Of a stretch of DNA of 57,448 bases, positions 25,595-32,965 are shown piece by piece. The notes beneath the pieces are model-generated. The model searched no databases and was not told the origin of the DNA. It worked only from the letters and a program-made list of their open reading frames with translations. Every line of letters begins with the position of its first letter. Within the stretch, counting starts at the first letter, position 1. The DNA is from Verrucomicrobiota bacterium (GTDB taxonomy: Bacteria > Verrucomicrobiota > Verrucomicrobiia > Chthoniobacterales > SZAS-18): positions 224,489 through 281,936 of the forward strand of contig JAFEGM010000006.1 in NCBI GenBank assembly GCA_018240025.1, written 5' to 3'. The position numbers and the translations under genes were made by a program.

Positions 25595-25983
25595 GGCTCG
25601 GAAGGTGCGAGGGCTGCCACCGCCTGCAGTTCGAGCAGGCAGCCGTAATGCAGACCGTTGACCGGCACCACCGCCCGGGCCGGCCGGTGCACGCCGAGGC
25701 GGCGCGCGTAGACCGCATTGACCGCGCCCCACTGCGCGATGTCGGTCACGTAGATGGTGACGCTCAGCAGCTGTCGCAGCCCGCTGCCGGCGGCCTGGAG
25801 AATGGCGGCGAGATGGTCGAGCACGAGCTCGGTCTGCGCCTCGATGCCCTCGGGGGGCGGCTGGCCGGGGCGCTGCGGGTCGAGCGGGAGCTGCCCGGCC
25901 ACGTAGACCAGGCCGCCGTGGACCACGGCCTGGGAGTAGTGTCCGCCGGGCGTCGGCGCGTGCGGGGTGGAGACGATCTGCAT
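25591..25983 (-). CDS. ridA: RidA family protein
   Basis: A 130-residue protein of the YjgF/YER057c/UK114 family, whose members hydrolyse reactive enamine/imine intermediates to keto acids and ammonia. The core runs from VSTPHAPTPGGHYSQAVVHGGLVYVAGQLPLDP to ARAVVPVNGLHYGCLLELQAVA. R in RAVVPV corresponds to the arginine that binds substrate carboxylate in active RidA proteins. In place of the usual E in the C-terminal LVEIE motif it has LLELQ. It is translationally coupled to hutF (four-base overlap). It could clear or protect from reactive products next to the deiminase, but that is an inference. Confidence 0.88.
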   Translation of the reverse strand: MQIVSTPHAPTPGGHYSQAVVHGGLVYVAGQLPLDPQRPGQPPPEGIEAQTELVLDHLAAILQAAGSGLRQLLSVTIYVTDIAQWGAVNAVYARRLGVHRPARAVVPVNGLHYGCLLELQAVAALAPSEP

Positions 25984-26035
25984 CCCTGCAGCGTGGGGTG
26001 TTGCCAGCGCGGGCGCAACCCGCCACGATGACGGA

Positions 26036-26482
26036 ATGCGGATTACGAAACGCGCCGAGTACGCGCTGCGGGCCCTGCTGTTCCTGGCGCAGTCGCCCCC
26101 GGGCCGGCTCGTGCCCATTGGGGAAATCGCCGAGCGCGAGAACATCCCGGCCGATTTCCTCGAGCAGATCCTGCTCGCCCTGCGCCGCGCCGACCTCCTC
26201 AGCAGCCGGCGCGGGATCGGCGGCGGCTACAAACTCAGCCGCGCGGCCGACGCCATTCACATCGGCGAAGCGATGCGCGCGCTGGAGGAGCCGCTCGCCC
26301 CCGTGCCCTGCACCGCCGAGCGCTCGCGCGAGAAATGCACCTGCCCGGATCCGCGCACCTGTCCGCTCCGCGCCGCCATGCAGGAAGTGGCCGATCAGGC
26401 CGCGCTGCTGCTGGATCGCATGACCCTGGCGGACGCCGTGGCGCGCAGCCGCCCGGAGGCGCGCGTCAGCTTCGATATCTAG
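26036..26482 (+). CDS. Rrf2 family transcriptional regulator with cluster cysteines
   Basis: A 148-residue winged-helix regulator of the Rrf2/IscR family. The DNA-binding part is MRITKRAEYALRALLFLA...IPADFLEQILLALRRADLLSSRRGIGGGYKLSR. Four cysteines follow at C92, C101, C103 and C109 (CTAERSREKCTCPDPRTC), in the region where IscR and NsrR bind a 2Fe-2S or 4Fe-4S cluster. Such proteins sense iron-sulfur status, nitric oxide or redox stress. The gene is divergent from ridA-hutF with a 52-base gap, so that operon is a possible target. The ATG at 26036 begins the conserved helix. Confidence 0.9.
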   Translation: MRITKRAEYALRALLFLAQSPPGRLVPIGEIAERENIPADFLEQILLALRRADLLSSRRGIGGGYKLSRAADAIHIGEAMRALEEPLAPVPCTAERSREKCTCPDPRTCPLRAAMQEVADQAALLLDRMTLADAVARSRPEARVSFDI

Positions 26483-26508
26483 GGGCCCCGGGCGGGGAAG
26501 GGGTAAGA

Positions 26509-26633
26509 TTCAAGAACCAAGACTCAAGGAAGGTCCAGGAGCCAAATTGAAAGGAAGCTGAAGCGTGTTTTGGCACCTCCTTTTCTGGCCCCTCCATTTC
26601 CCTTCGCGCCCTCGCTCGCTTCGCAACTTCGCG
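26509..26633 (-). repeat. Dispersed intergenic element, copy 2 (minus orientation)
   Basis: Read on the minus strand, a 34-bp box at 26600-26633 starts CGCGAAGTTGCGAAG and ends GGCGCGAAGGG. After a 70-base spacer come three 7-bp units TTGAGTC, TTGGTTC and TTGAATC (26509-26529). The spacer end (GGACCTTCC) matches that of copy 1 (GGACTTTCC), and both copies finish with TTGAATCTT. The element fills the convergent gap between the Rrf2 gene and the YkgJ gene. Confidence 0.72.
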
Positions 26634-26645
26634 AGAACCTCTGCC

Positions 26646-26975
26646 TTACCGGGCGGTGTCGATCGCCTCGCAGACCTCGCGCCAGCCGGGGAAGTTCCAG
26701 GCATTGGGAAAACCCGCGCATTGCCTCGGTTTGACGGGCTGGATGCGACAGACGTTGCGGCCGTCCAGCATCTCGCACTCGCCGTTCGGCCGGGAGCGGA
26801 TGGAGAGCGCCTGCCGGTTGGGATGCAGCTCGCAGAATTCGTTCACGAAGGCCTCCGGCGTCAGGCCGAGAAAGGCGGCGATGCGTTCCTCCTCGCCGCG
26901 CTCGAGGCGGACGAAGCCCGGCCAGCGGCAGCAGTTGCCGCAGCGCTGGCAGAGATAGCGGGGCGCGGCTTCCAT
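26646..26975 (-). CDS. YkgJ family cysteine-cluster protein
   Basis: A 109-residue protein of the YkgJ/CxxCxxCC family. The N-terminal motif is YLCQRCGNCCRWPG with C9, C12, C15 and C16. Later cysteines are in EFCELHPN, GECEMLDG and NVCRIQPVKPRQCAGFP, which match the family pattern of a metal or iron-sulfur site. The biochemical role is unknown. It starts four bases after the folD stop and is probably in the same operon. Confidence 0.87.
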   Translation of the reverse strand: MEAAPRYLCQRCGNCCRWPGFVRLERGEEERIAAFLGLTPEAFVNEFCELHPNRQALSIRSRPNGECEMLDGRNVCRIQPVKPRQCAGFPNAWNFPGWREVCEAIDTAR

Positions 26976-26979
26976 GACG

Positions 26980-27870
26980 TCAGGGCCGCTGCTCGAAGGC
27001 CTTGAGCGTGTTGCTCATCAGCATGGCGATGGTCATCGGCCCGACGCCGCCAGGCACCGGCGTGATGGCCCTGCAGCGCGGGGCGACCTCGTCGTAGGCC
27101 ACATCGCCGACGAGGCGGTAGCCGCGCGGGTCGGCCGGGTCGTCGATGCGATTGATCCCCACATCGATGACGGTGGCGCCTTCGCGGACGTGTTCGGCCC
27201 GGACGAAATGCGCCCGCCCGATGGCCGCGACCACGATGTCGGCCGAGCGGCACAGCGCCGGCAGGTCGCGCGAGCGCGAGTGCGCGACCGTCACCGTGGC
27301 ATCGGCCGCCGCGCCCTTCTGCATGAGGAGCAGCGCGAGCGATTTGCCGACGATCAGCGAGCGGCCGAGCACCACCACGTGCGCGCCGGAGATGGGCGTG
27401 CCCGATTCCACCAGCAGGCGCTGGCAGCCCAGCGGCGTGCAGGGCACGAAGCCGCTTTCGTCGCCCAGGGCGAGCTTGGCCACGTTGACCGGATGGAAGC
27501 CGTCCACGTCCTTGGTCGGATCGATGGCGTGGACCACGGCCGATTCGTCGAGCGGCTTGGGCAGCGGCGATTGCACCAGAATGCCGTCGACCTGCGGATC
27601 GGCGTTCAGTCGGGCCACGATGTCGAGCAGTTCCGTCTGCGAGATGGTGGCCGGGAGCTCGTGCTTGACCGAGTGGAAGCCCAGCTCGCGGCAGGTGCGG
27701 TCCTTCGAGCGGACGTACGCCCGCGAAGCCGGATCGTCCCCGACCAGCACCACGGCCAGTCCCGGCGGCCGGCCGCGCTCGGCGGCCAGACGGGCGGCGC
27801 GGGTCTTGCATTCGCTGAGAATGCGCGCCGAGACGGCGCGGCCATCGATGATGAGCGGAGAGGCGGACAT
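26980..27870 (-). CDS. folD: Bifunctional methylenetetrahydrofolate dehydrogenase/cyclohydrolase FolD
   Basis: A 296-residue cytoplasmic enzyme that interconverts 5,10-methylene-, 5,10-methenyl- and 10-formyl-tetrahydrofolate with NADP. The catalytic domain has [22 protein letters not shown] (YxxxK with catalytic lysine) and [11 protein letters not shown]. The NADP-binding domain has [17 protein letters not shown] and [10 protein letters not shown]. The end is [19 protein letters not shown], the PGGVGPMT family signature. The length is normal for FolD. The ATG at 27868-27870 is preceded by a pyrimidine-rich leader without a Shine-Dalgarno sequence; no folate riboswitch was found in the 134-base gap. 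Confidence 0.96.
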   Translation of the reverse strand: MSASPLIIDGRAVSARILSECKTRAARLAAERGRPPGLAVVLVGDDPASRAYVRSKDRTCRELGFHSVKHELPATISQTELLDIVARLNADPQVDGILVQSPLPKPLDESAVVHAIDPTKDVDGFHPVNVAKLALGDESGFVPCTPLGCQRLLVESGTPISGAHVVVLGRSLIVGKSLALLLMQKGAAADATVTVAHSRSRDLPALCRSADIVVAAIGRAHFVRAEHVREGATVIDVGINRIDDPADPRGYRLVGDVAYDEVAPRCRAITPVPGGVGPMTIAMLMSNTLKAFEQRP

Positions 27871-27967
27871 GGGAAAAGAGAGGCGCGGGAGGCGGAGTTT
27901 CCACCTTCCACCGGATCGCTCAAATGGGATAGCCCGGATCGCTCCGAAGCGGGTCCGCACGCTCCGC

Positions 27968-27996
27968 TTGCTCCCGGGCCACAACTCTCCGATTCT
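27968..27996 (+). promoter_or_regulatory. Predicted promoter of the secreted clan-CD-like gene
   Basis: TTGCTC (27968-27973), a 17-base spacer and GATTCT (27991-27996), eight bases before the ATG at 28005. The expected leader is only a few bases long. Confidence 0.45.
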
Positions 27997-28004
27997 CCGC
28001 CGCC

Positions 28005-28739
28005 ATGCGCCGTTTGTTCCTGTTGTTGTTGTTCCTTCTCTGCCTGCTGCCGGTCGCCGCCCAGGCGCAGGGTCGTGAGTACATTCTGCTCGTCGGTGGT
28101 CCCTCGCTGAACAAGTGGGAGAAATTCAAGGCCGAGCCGCACGACGTTTTCTGGGGCAGTTTCGTCCGCGCCGCGCGCACACGCATCGAGCAGCTCCGCC
28201 GCTCGACCATCCCGGTGGGGAGCGCCGACACCATTACGATGCTCGTCTACCGCAAGGGCTACGTGACCCGCGGCCAGCAGGACGGGCGCGACTACATCAG
28301 CCTGATCAACACGGTGCGCGACACCTACAAGATCAACCTCGTCTGGTTCACCTCCGGCGGCGACGTCTTCAACTACGTGAACGGCGGCAAACCGCGCTCG
28401 GTGAACAAGATCATGGGCTTCGAGTTCTACGGCCACTCCAACGCCAAGTGCTTCATGTTCGACTACAGCAACGAGATCGACTCGTGCTCGAAGTCCTGGT
28501 GGCACGAGGACGAACTCGTCCGGCTCGGGCGCACGAACTTCACCCGCGACGCCATCATCAAGAGCTGGGGCTGCCACACCGGCGAGAGCATGAGCCAGAA
28601 GTTCTACGCGGCCACCGGCTCGAAGATGATCGGGGCCATCGGCAAGACGACCTACACCAGCCGGATCGAGAACCAGGACGGCATCCTCAACGGCATCATT
28701 CCCACGCTCTCCTCGTCCGGCGGCCGCTGGACGGATTGA
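28005..28739 (+). CDS. Secreted protein with a caspase-like (clan CD) His-Cys arrangement
   Basis: A 244-residue secreted protein with a clear signal peptide ([21 protein letters not shown]). The mature chain has a strand ending in a histidine, [14 protein letters not shown] (about residues 137-150), and about 45 residues later a strand ending in a cysteine, [22 protein letters not shown]. This His then Cys order at the ends of adjacent beta strands, with GHS and GCHTGE, is what caspase-fold (clan CD) peptidases and CHAT-like proteins show. I do not recognise a named family. Protease activity is an inference; it could also be an inactive relative. It stands 65 bases upstream of bioB. Confidence 0.55.
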   Translation: MRRLFLLLLFLLCLLPVAAQAQGREYILLVGGPSLNKWEKFKAEPHDVFWGSFVRAARTRIEQLRRSTIPVGSADTITMLVYRKGYVTRGQQDGRDYISLINTVRDTYKINLVWFTSGGDVFNYVNGGKPRSVNKIMGFEFYGHSNAKCFMFDYSNEIDSCSKSWWHEDELVRLGRTNFTRDAIIKSWGCHTGESMSQKFYAATGSKMIGAIGKTTYTSRIENQDGILNGIIPTLSSSGGRWTD

Positions 28740-28804
28740 GGAACTCTTCGCCCTTCTCGCAGCTCGTTCCTTTCGCGGCCGCCTTTCCCTCACCCGCCGA
28801 TTTC

Positions 28805-29794
28805 ATGCCTTCCTCCCTCCGCGCCCTCTACGACACGCCTTTCTTCGATCTGCTCTCGCACGCCCACCAGGTGCATCGGGAGCATTGGACCGGGAACGAG
28901 GTGCAGCTCTGCACCCTGCTCAGCATCAAGACCGGCGGTTGCAGCGAGGATTGTTCGTACTGCGCCCAGAGCGCCCGTTATTCCACCGGGGTCAAGGCGG
29001 AGCGGCTGATGCAGAAGGACGACGTGCTGGCCGCCGCGCGCCGCGCGCACGAGAGCGGCTCCACCCGCTTTTGCATGGGCGCGGCCTGGAAGGGCGTGCG
29101 GAGCGGCGACTCCCGCTTCGAGCAGGTGCTGGACACGATCCGCGAGGTCTCGAAGCTGGGCATGGAAGTCTGCGTGACGCTCGGCCAGATGGGGCCGACG
29201 GAGGCACGGCAACTGCGCGAAGCCGGCGTGACGGCGTACAATCACAACCTGGACACGTCGCCCGAATTCTATCCGGAGATCGTCTCCACCCACACCTATC
29301 AGGACCGGCTCGACACCATCGCAGCGGTGCAGGGCGCCGGGATGGCGGTCTGCTGCGGGGGCATCATCGGCATGGGCGAGAGCGTCGACGACCGGCTGCG
29401 CATGCTGGAAGTGCTCTGCAGCTTCGATCCGCCGCCGGAGAGCGTGCCGATCAACTGCCTCATGGCCATGCCCGGCACGCCGCTGGAGGACCAGGCGCCG
29501 GTCGATGTCTTCGAACTGGTGCGGCTGATCGCCTGCACGCGCATCCGGCTGCCCCGGGCGAAGGTCCGGCTTTCGGCGGGTCGCACCCGGCTCTCGCGCG
29601 AAGCCCAGGCGCTCTGCTTCTATGCGGGGGCGAACTCCATCTTCTACGGGGACAAACTGCTGACGGCCGCCAACCCCGGCGAGGATGCCGATCACTCCTT
29701 GCTGGCCGCGCTCGACCTGAAGCCGCAGCGGCCCTTCGCCGACCTGCCGGTGCCCGCGCGGGCAAATGCCGAGGCCGTCGCGGTTTTGCATTGA
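28805..29794 (+). CDS. bioB: Biotin synthase BioB
   Basis: A 329-residue radical-SAM enzyme that inserts sulfur into dethiobiotin to form biotin. The 4Fe-4S motif is GGCSEDCSYCAQS (CxxxCxxC). The second-cluster ligands are in RFCMGAAW, VCVTLGQ and MAVCCGGIIGMGES, and the conserved arginine is in RVRLSAGR-type sequence (KVRLSAGRTRLS). The length fits the family. Other bio genes are not nearby. The ATG at 28805 has a pyrimidine-rich leader and no Shine-Dalgarno sequence. Confidence 0.96.
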   Translation: MPSSLRALYDTPFFDLLSHAHQVHREHWTGNEVQLCTLLSIKTGGCSEDCSYCAQSARYSTGVKAERLMQKDDVLAAARRAHESGSTRFCMGAAWKGVRSGDSRFEQVLDTIREVSKLGMEVCVTLGQMGPTEARQLREAGVTAYNHNLDTSPEFYPEIVSTHTYQDRLDTIAAVQGAGMAVCCGGIIGMGESVDDRLRMLEVLCSFDPPPESVPINCLMAMPGTPLEDQAPVDVFELVRLIACTRIRLPRAKVRLSAGRTRLSREAQALCFYAGANSIFYGDKLLTAANPGEDADHSLLAALDLKPQRPFADLPVPARANAEAVAVLH

Positions 29795-29820
29795 CCGGCT
29801 CTCGGCCCGTGTGAGTTAAC
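29791..29820 (+). promoter_or_regulatory. Predicted promoter overlapping the bioB stop
   Basis: TTGACC (29791-29796) overlaps the bioB stop codon. An 18-base spacer leads to GTTAAC (29815-29820), ten bases before the ATG at 29831. It could drive the exported protein and pseudopilin genes. Confidence 0.4.
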
Positions 29821-29830
29821 CAGCCTCGTC

Positions 29831-30397
29831 ATGACTCGGAAGCCGTCGCCCATCCTCGCCCTGCTCGCGGTCCTCATGTGCCAGGTGCTCTTCGTGGCCG
29901 AGTGCCACGCGCTCTCGGGCGGTCCGATCTATCCGGGCACCCGCGTTTCGACCACCGGTGTCTACTCCGGCGTGATGAACGGACTGCTCAGCAATTCGCT
30001 GGGCCTGTTCACCGTCAGTCTGACCCGCACGGGCGTTGGAGCGGGACAGGCGGTCGTTTTCCGCAACGGCTTCTTTTTCAGTGGCACGCTCCAGGCGGTG
30101 GCCGACCCTGATTCCACCAACGTTTCAGGGGTGCTCGATCTGCAATACGCCTACTCCTATACGGTGGCGGATGGAGGGCAGGCGGTCGTCGTCACCGTCA
30201 CGATTTCCGCTTCCGGACTGATGCGCGCCACGATCGACCAGACGCGTTCGCGTTTCGGTAACTCCGGGATTCGGCTCAATGGGACGGCGGTGGTCACGGC
30301 CACGCTGCCGCCCACCACGCAGTCGATCCCGGTGGATCCCTCGCTCCTGGTCCCGGTCAGCTATCAGATCTCGGGCTTCAAACAGGCCGAGCTGTAG
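29831..30397 (+). CDS. Exported beta-rich hypothetical protein
   Basis: A 188-residue protein with an N-terminal signal (MTRKPSPILALLAVLMCQVLFVAECHA). The mature part is rich in Gly, Ser, Thr and Val with alternating hydrophobic residues (YPGTRVSTTGVYSGVMNGLLSNSLGLFTVSLTRTG and LDLQYAYSYTVADGGQAVVVTVTISASG), which indicates a beta-sandwich or barrel-like fold. I do not recognise the family. It lies ten bases upstream of a pseudopilin gene and is probably expressed with it. Confidence 0.72.
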   Translation: MTRKPSPILALLAVLMCQVLFVAECHALSGGPIYPGTRVSTTGVYSGVMNGLLSNSLGLFTVSLTRTGVGAGQAVVFRNGFFFSGTLQAVADPDSTNVSGVLDLQYAYSYTVADGGQAVVVTVTISASGLMRATIDQTRSRFGNSGIRLNGTAVVTATLPPTTQSIPVDPSLLVPVSYQISGFKQAEL

Positions 30398-30406
30398 GCG
30401 GCTCCC

Positions 30407-30946
30407 GTGGACCGCCGACGTCTGCGTGGAGTTCGGGGTGAGCGTGGCTTCACGCTCCTCGAGGTCGTGGCCGTGGTGCTGATCGTCGGCCTGCTGCTGG
30501 TGCTGCTCCTGCCCGTTTTTGGTCGCCTGCGCGCCCGGGCTGATCTGGTCAAATGTTCGACCAACCTCCGCGTGCTCTATGGCGCCGTGGCCTTGCACGT
30601 ACAGGAGAAGGGAAGCTGGCCGCAGATCGCGCCCGAGGCTGATTTTGCGAGCTACTCGCGCAAGTGGGTGCAGGCGCTGGCGCCCTACGGGCCGACCCGC
30701 GACAGCTGGATCTGTCCGACCATCCAGCGCTTGCTCGGGGCTCCGGATCTGAACGTGGAGGGCAATGAACGCATCGACTACGTGCCCACCACCTTCGACG
30801 AGAACCCGCTGCGCCCGTATGAATTCCCCAGCCAGCCTTGGTTTGGCGAGGTGGGGGACGTACACGGCAATGGCAATCTGCTCATCCTGTCCAACGGCTC
30901 GGTCCGCGCGTTAAAAGAGGTCGTCCGGCCCCCGGGCTCCCGCTGA
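30407..30946 (+). CDS. Type II secretion/type IV pilus pseudopilin-like protein
   Basis: A 179-residue protein with a prepilin leader cut after RGERG: GFTLLEVVAVVLIVGLLLVLLLP, with the essential glutamate at mature position 5. The globular part has the features of the Verrucomicrobia/Planctomycetes pseudopilin group (KCSTNLRVLYGAVALHVQEKGSWP, then ICPTIQR and VHGNGNLLILSNGSVRAL), which resembles the end of DUF1559-type pseudopilins. A GTG is the start codon. A prepilin peptidase is not in the window, but PilC is encoded at 48445-49749. Confidence 0.85.
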   Translation: MDRRRLRGVRGERGFTLLEVVAVVLIVGLLLVLLLPVFGRLRARADLVKCSTNLRVLYGAVALHVQEKGSWPQIAPEADFASYSRKWVQALAPYGPTRDSWICPTIQRLLGAPDLNVEGNERIDYVPTTFDENPLRPYEFPSQPWFGEVGDVHGNGNLLILSNGSVRALKEVVRPPGSR

Positions 30947-30962
30947 GCGAATCTCTCGGCCG

Positions 30963-31817
30963 ATGAGCGAGACTCCGTATCGCGGCCGGCTGGCGCCGTC
31001 GCCGACCGGCCTGCTCCATCTCGGGCACGCCGCCACTTTCCGGGCCGCGCAAGAGCGGGCGCGGTCCGCGGCTGGTCGAATCGTGCTGCGCATCGAGGAT
31101 CTCGACCGCGAGCGCTGCCGCCCGGAGTTTGTGGATTCCCTGCTCGACGATCTGCGCTGGGCCGGACTCACGTGGGACGAAGGACCCTTCTGGCAGTCGG
31201 AACGCGGCGACGTGTATCTGGCGGCTTGGCGCGTGCTGGCCGCCGCGGGCCTGGTCTATCCGTGTCGCTGCACGCGCAAGGACCTGGCCCGCGCCCTCTC
31301 CGCCCCGCACGCGGAGGATGAACAGGCCGAGCCGATCTACCCGGGCACCTGCCGTCCGCCCGAGGCCCAGCCGCGTCCGGAGACCGAGCCCGGGAGTTCG
31401 AACTGGCGCTTCCGGGTGCCGGGCGGAGAGGTGATCGAGTTCGTCGACGGTCACCACGGCCCGCAGCGTTTCGTGGCTGGCGTGGATTTCGGCGATTTCC
31501 TCGTCTGGCGGCGCGATAGCGTGCCGTCCTATCAACTCGCTGTGGTGGCGGACGATGCGGCCATGGGCATCACGGAAGTGGTCCGCGGCGCCGATCTGCT
31601 GCGCTCGACGGCGCTGCAGATTCTGCTGTATCGCGCCCTCGGCGCGCCACCGCCGGCGTGGCACCACGTGCCGCTGGTTCTCGGGCCCGACGGACGGCGT
31701 CTGGCCAAGCGGGCCGGAGCGCATTCGCTTCGTGAATTGCGGCAGCTTGCCATTGTGTCGGGGTCGGATAGCGTTCGCTGCTCATCCCATGACGCTGGCC
31801 AGTCTTTTAGCCCCTGA
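30963..31817 (+). CDS. gluQ: Glutamyl-Q tRNA(Asp) synthetase
   Basis: A 284-residue truncated glutamyl-tRNA synthetase paralogue. It charges glutamate onto the queuosine base of tRNA-Asp. The class I signatures are present: RLAPSPTGLLHLGHA (HIGH-type) and the KMSKS-like site RRLAKRAG. The anticodon-binding domain is absent, which separates it from GltX. The zinc-binding site has CRCTR and CRPP (YPCRCTRKDL and YPGTCRPP). The reading frame runs 29 bases into ptsN, so translation of the two genes may be linked. Confidence 0.9.
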   Translation: MSETPYRGRLAPSPTGLLHLGHAATFRAAQERARSAAGRIVLRIEDLDRERCRPEFVDSLLDDLRWAGLTWDEGPFWQSERGDVYLAAWRVLAAAGLVYPCRCTRKDLARALSAPHAEDEQAEPIYPGTCRPPEAQPRPETEPGSSNWRFRVPGGEVIEFVDGHHGPQRFVAGVDFGDFLVWRRDSVPSYQLAVVADDAAMGITEVVRGADLLRSTALQILLYRALGAPPPAWHHVPLVLGPDGRRLAKRAGAHSLRELRQLAIVSGSDSVRCSSHDAGQSFSP

Positions 31818-32265
31818 GCAAATCGTGCCGCGCATGCGTTCGAAGGAGCGCTGGTCGGCCATCGTCGAGTTGGTCGAGGTCCTCGTGACCATCGGCCGCA
31901 TCCAGGAGGGTGACCGCGACAGCATCCTGGCGGCCCTGAAGCAGCGCGAGGAGACGATGAGCACGGGCATCGGATTCGGCATCGCCATTCCGCATGCCAC
32001 CTCGGACCGCGTTTCGGAAGTGGTGGTGGCCTTCGGCCGTTCGCCGGAGGGGATCGAGTTCGAGTCGCTCGACAACCAGCCGGTCCGCCTGATTGTGCTC
32101 TTCATCTCGCCGAAGAACGAATATCAGCAGCATCTGCGCACGCTGGCCGCGATCGCCAAGCAACTGAATGACCGCGCCGTGCGCGAGCAGCTTGCCCTGG
32201 CGGAGGATGCCAGCGCCATCCAGCGCGTCTTCGAGGCCAAGGCCAGCGCCAAGGCGGGGGTCTGA
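31789..32265 (+). CDS. ptsN: PTS IIA-type regulatory protein (PtsN-like)
   Basis: A 158-residue protein of the PTS EIIA fructose/nitrogen type. The phosphorylation site histidine is in GFGIAIPHATSDRV. Flanking features are REETMSTGIG upstream and PVRLIVLFISPKNEYQQHLRTLAAIAKQLND downstream, both typical of PtsN. PtsN proteins regulate nitrogen, potassium and carbon metabolism instead of transporting sugar. The start ATG at 31789 lies inside the end of gluQ (29-base overlap in another frame). tRNA-Thr follows 70 bases later. Confidence 0.9.
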   Translation: MTLASLLAPEQIVPRMRSKERWSAIVELVEVLVTIGRIQEGDRDSILAALKQREETMSTGIGFGIAIPHATSDRVSEVVVAFGRSPEGIEFESLDNQPVRLIVLFISPKNEYQQHLRTLAAIAKQLNDRAVREQLALAEDASAIQRVFEAKASAKAGV

Positions 32266-32291
32266 GGCGTCCCGTCGTTCGGTCGATTCGC

Positions 32292-32320
32292 TTGCAAGCC
32301 GGGCAAATCGCGTCATTTTA
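32292..32320 (+). promoter_or_regulatory. Predicted promoter of tRNA-Thr
   Basis: TTGCAA (32292-32297), a 17-base spacer and ATTTTA (32315-32320), 15 bases before the first base of the tRNA. Confidence 0.45.
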
Positions 32321-32335
32321 CCGACTCTCGTCAGC

Positions 32336-32410
32336 GCCAATGTAGCTCAGTGGTAGAGCAGCGGTTTCGTAAACCGCAGGCCACGGGTTCGAACCCCGTC
32401 ATTGGCTCCA
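32336..32410 (+). tRNA. tRNA-Thr (anticodon CGT)
   Basis: The acceptor stem GCCAATG pairs with CATTGGC (32400-32406), and the discriminator is T with CCA encoded at 32408-32410. The D arm is GCTCAGTGGTAGAGC. The anticodon stem GCGGT/ACCGC holds CGT at 32368-32370, which decodes ACG. The T arm is ACGGGTTCGAACCCCGT. All four arms pair fully. Confidence 0.97.
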
Positions 32411-32426
32411 CTCCTTCTCCGGTGTG

Positions 32427-32804
32427 ATGCAGCCAGGAACTCTCGCGACAGCGCTCGCGCTCCTTTTCGCCAGCCTCGCGCCGTACCGCGTGGACGGTGC
32501 GGAAGGCACTCCGCCTCCGCCGGCCTCCGAGGAAGGCCCGGTGAAACGGTACCCCGAGAAGGCGCCAGCGGTGCGCGGGCAGGCGGCCAAAGTGCGGCTC
32601 GAGCTGACCGGCATGGTCTGCGGCGGCTGCGCTGAGACCATCGCGCGTCTGCTGACCACCATCGACGGCGTGATCAGCGCCGAGGTCGATCTGAAGTCCC
32701 GCCGCGGCGAAGTCCAGTTCGACGATGCCCGGGTGACCCCGGAGCGGCTGCTGGCGAAGATCAAGGCCAACGGTTACGGCGCGAAAGTTGTGGCCGATCG
32801 TTGA
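32427..32804 (+). CDS. Heavy-metal-associated (HMA) domain protein
   Basis: A 125-residue protein with an N-terminal hydrophobic signal-like segment (TLATALALLFASLAPYRVDGA) and one C-terminal HMA domain (about residues 55-122). The metal motif is GMVCGGC, with both cysteines intact, and the fold core is AKVRLELTGM...VISAEVDLKSRRGEVQFDD. The export signal makes a periplasmic metal chaperone (copper or mercury type) likely. An in-frame GTG three bases earlier is ignored in favour of the ATG. It lies between two tRNA genes with no copper ATPase nearby. Confidence 0.85.
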   Translation: MQPGTLATALALLFASLAPYRVDGAEGTPPPPASEEGPVKRYPEKAPAVRGQAAKVRLELTGMVCGGCAETIARLLTTIDGVISAEVDLKSRRGEVQFDDARVTPERLLAKIKANGYGAKVVADR

Positions 32805-32822
32805 GAAAGTGCAGCCCAAACC

Positions 32823-32850
32823 TTGCACTCCGCGCCCGGCTGGCTAGACT
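32823..32850 (+). promoter_or_regulatory. Predicted promoter of tRNA-Tyr
   Basis: TTGCAC (32823-32828), a 16-base spacer and TAGACT (32845-32850), 14 bases before the tRNA. Confidence 0.5.
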
Positions 32851-32864
32851 CCGCGTCCCTTTCC

Positions 32865-32947
32865 GGGCAGATACCCAAGTGGCCAACGGGGGCGGACTGT
32901 AAATCCGCTGGCTTACGCCTTCAGTGGTTCGAATCCACTTCTGCCCA
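32865..32947 (+). tRNA. tRNA-Tyr (anticodon GTA)
   Basis: The acceptor stem GGGCAGA pairs with TCTGCCC (32940-32946) and the discriminator is A. The anticodon stem GCGGA/TCCGC (32892-32896 region) holds GTA at 32899-32901. A long variable arm (TGGCTTACGCCTTCA) marks it as a class II tRNA, and the T arm is GTGGTTCGAATCCAC. CCA is not encoded. Confidence 0.96.
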
Positions 32948-32965
32948 TTTTCTCTTCCTCCGCCC

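Noticed and set aside
27871..28004. Possible folate riboswitch ahead of folD
   Set aside because: No THF aptamer core was seen; the folD side is only a pyrimidine-rich leader.
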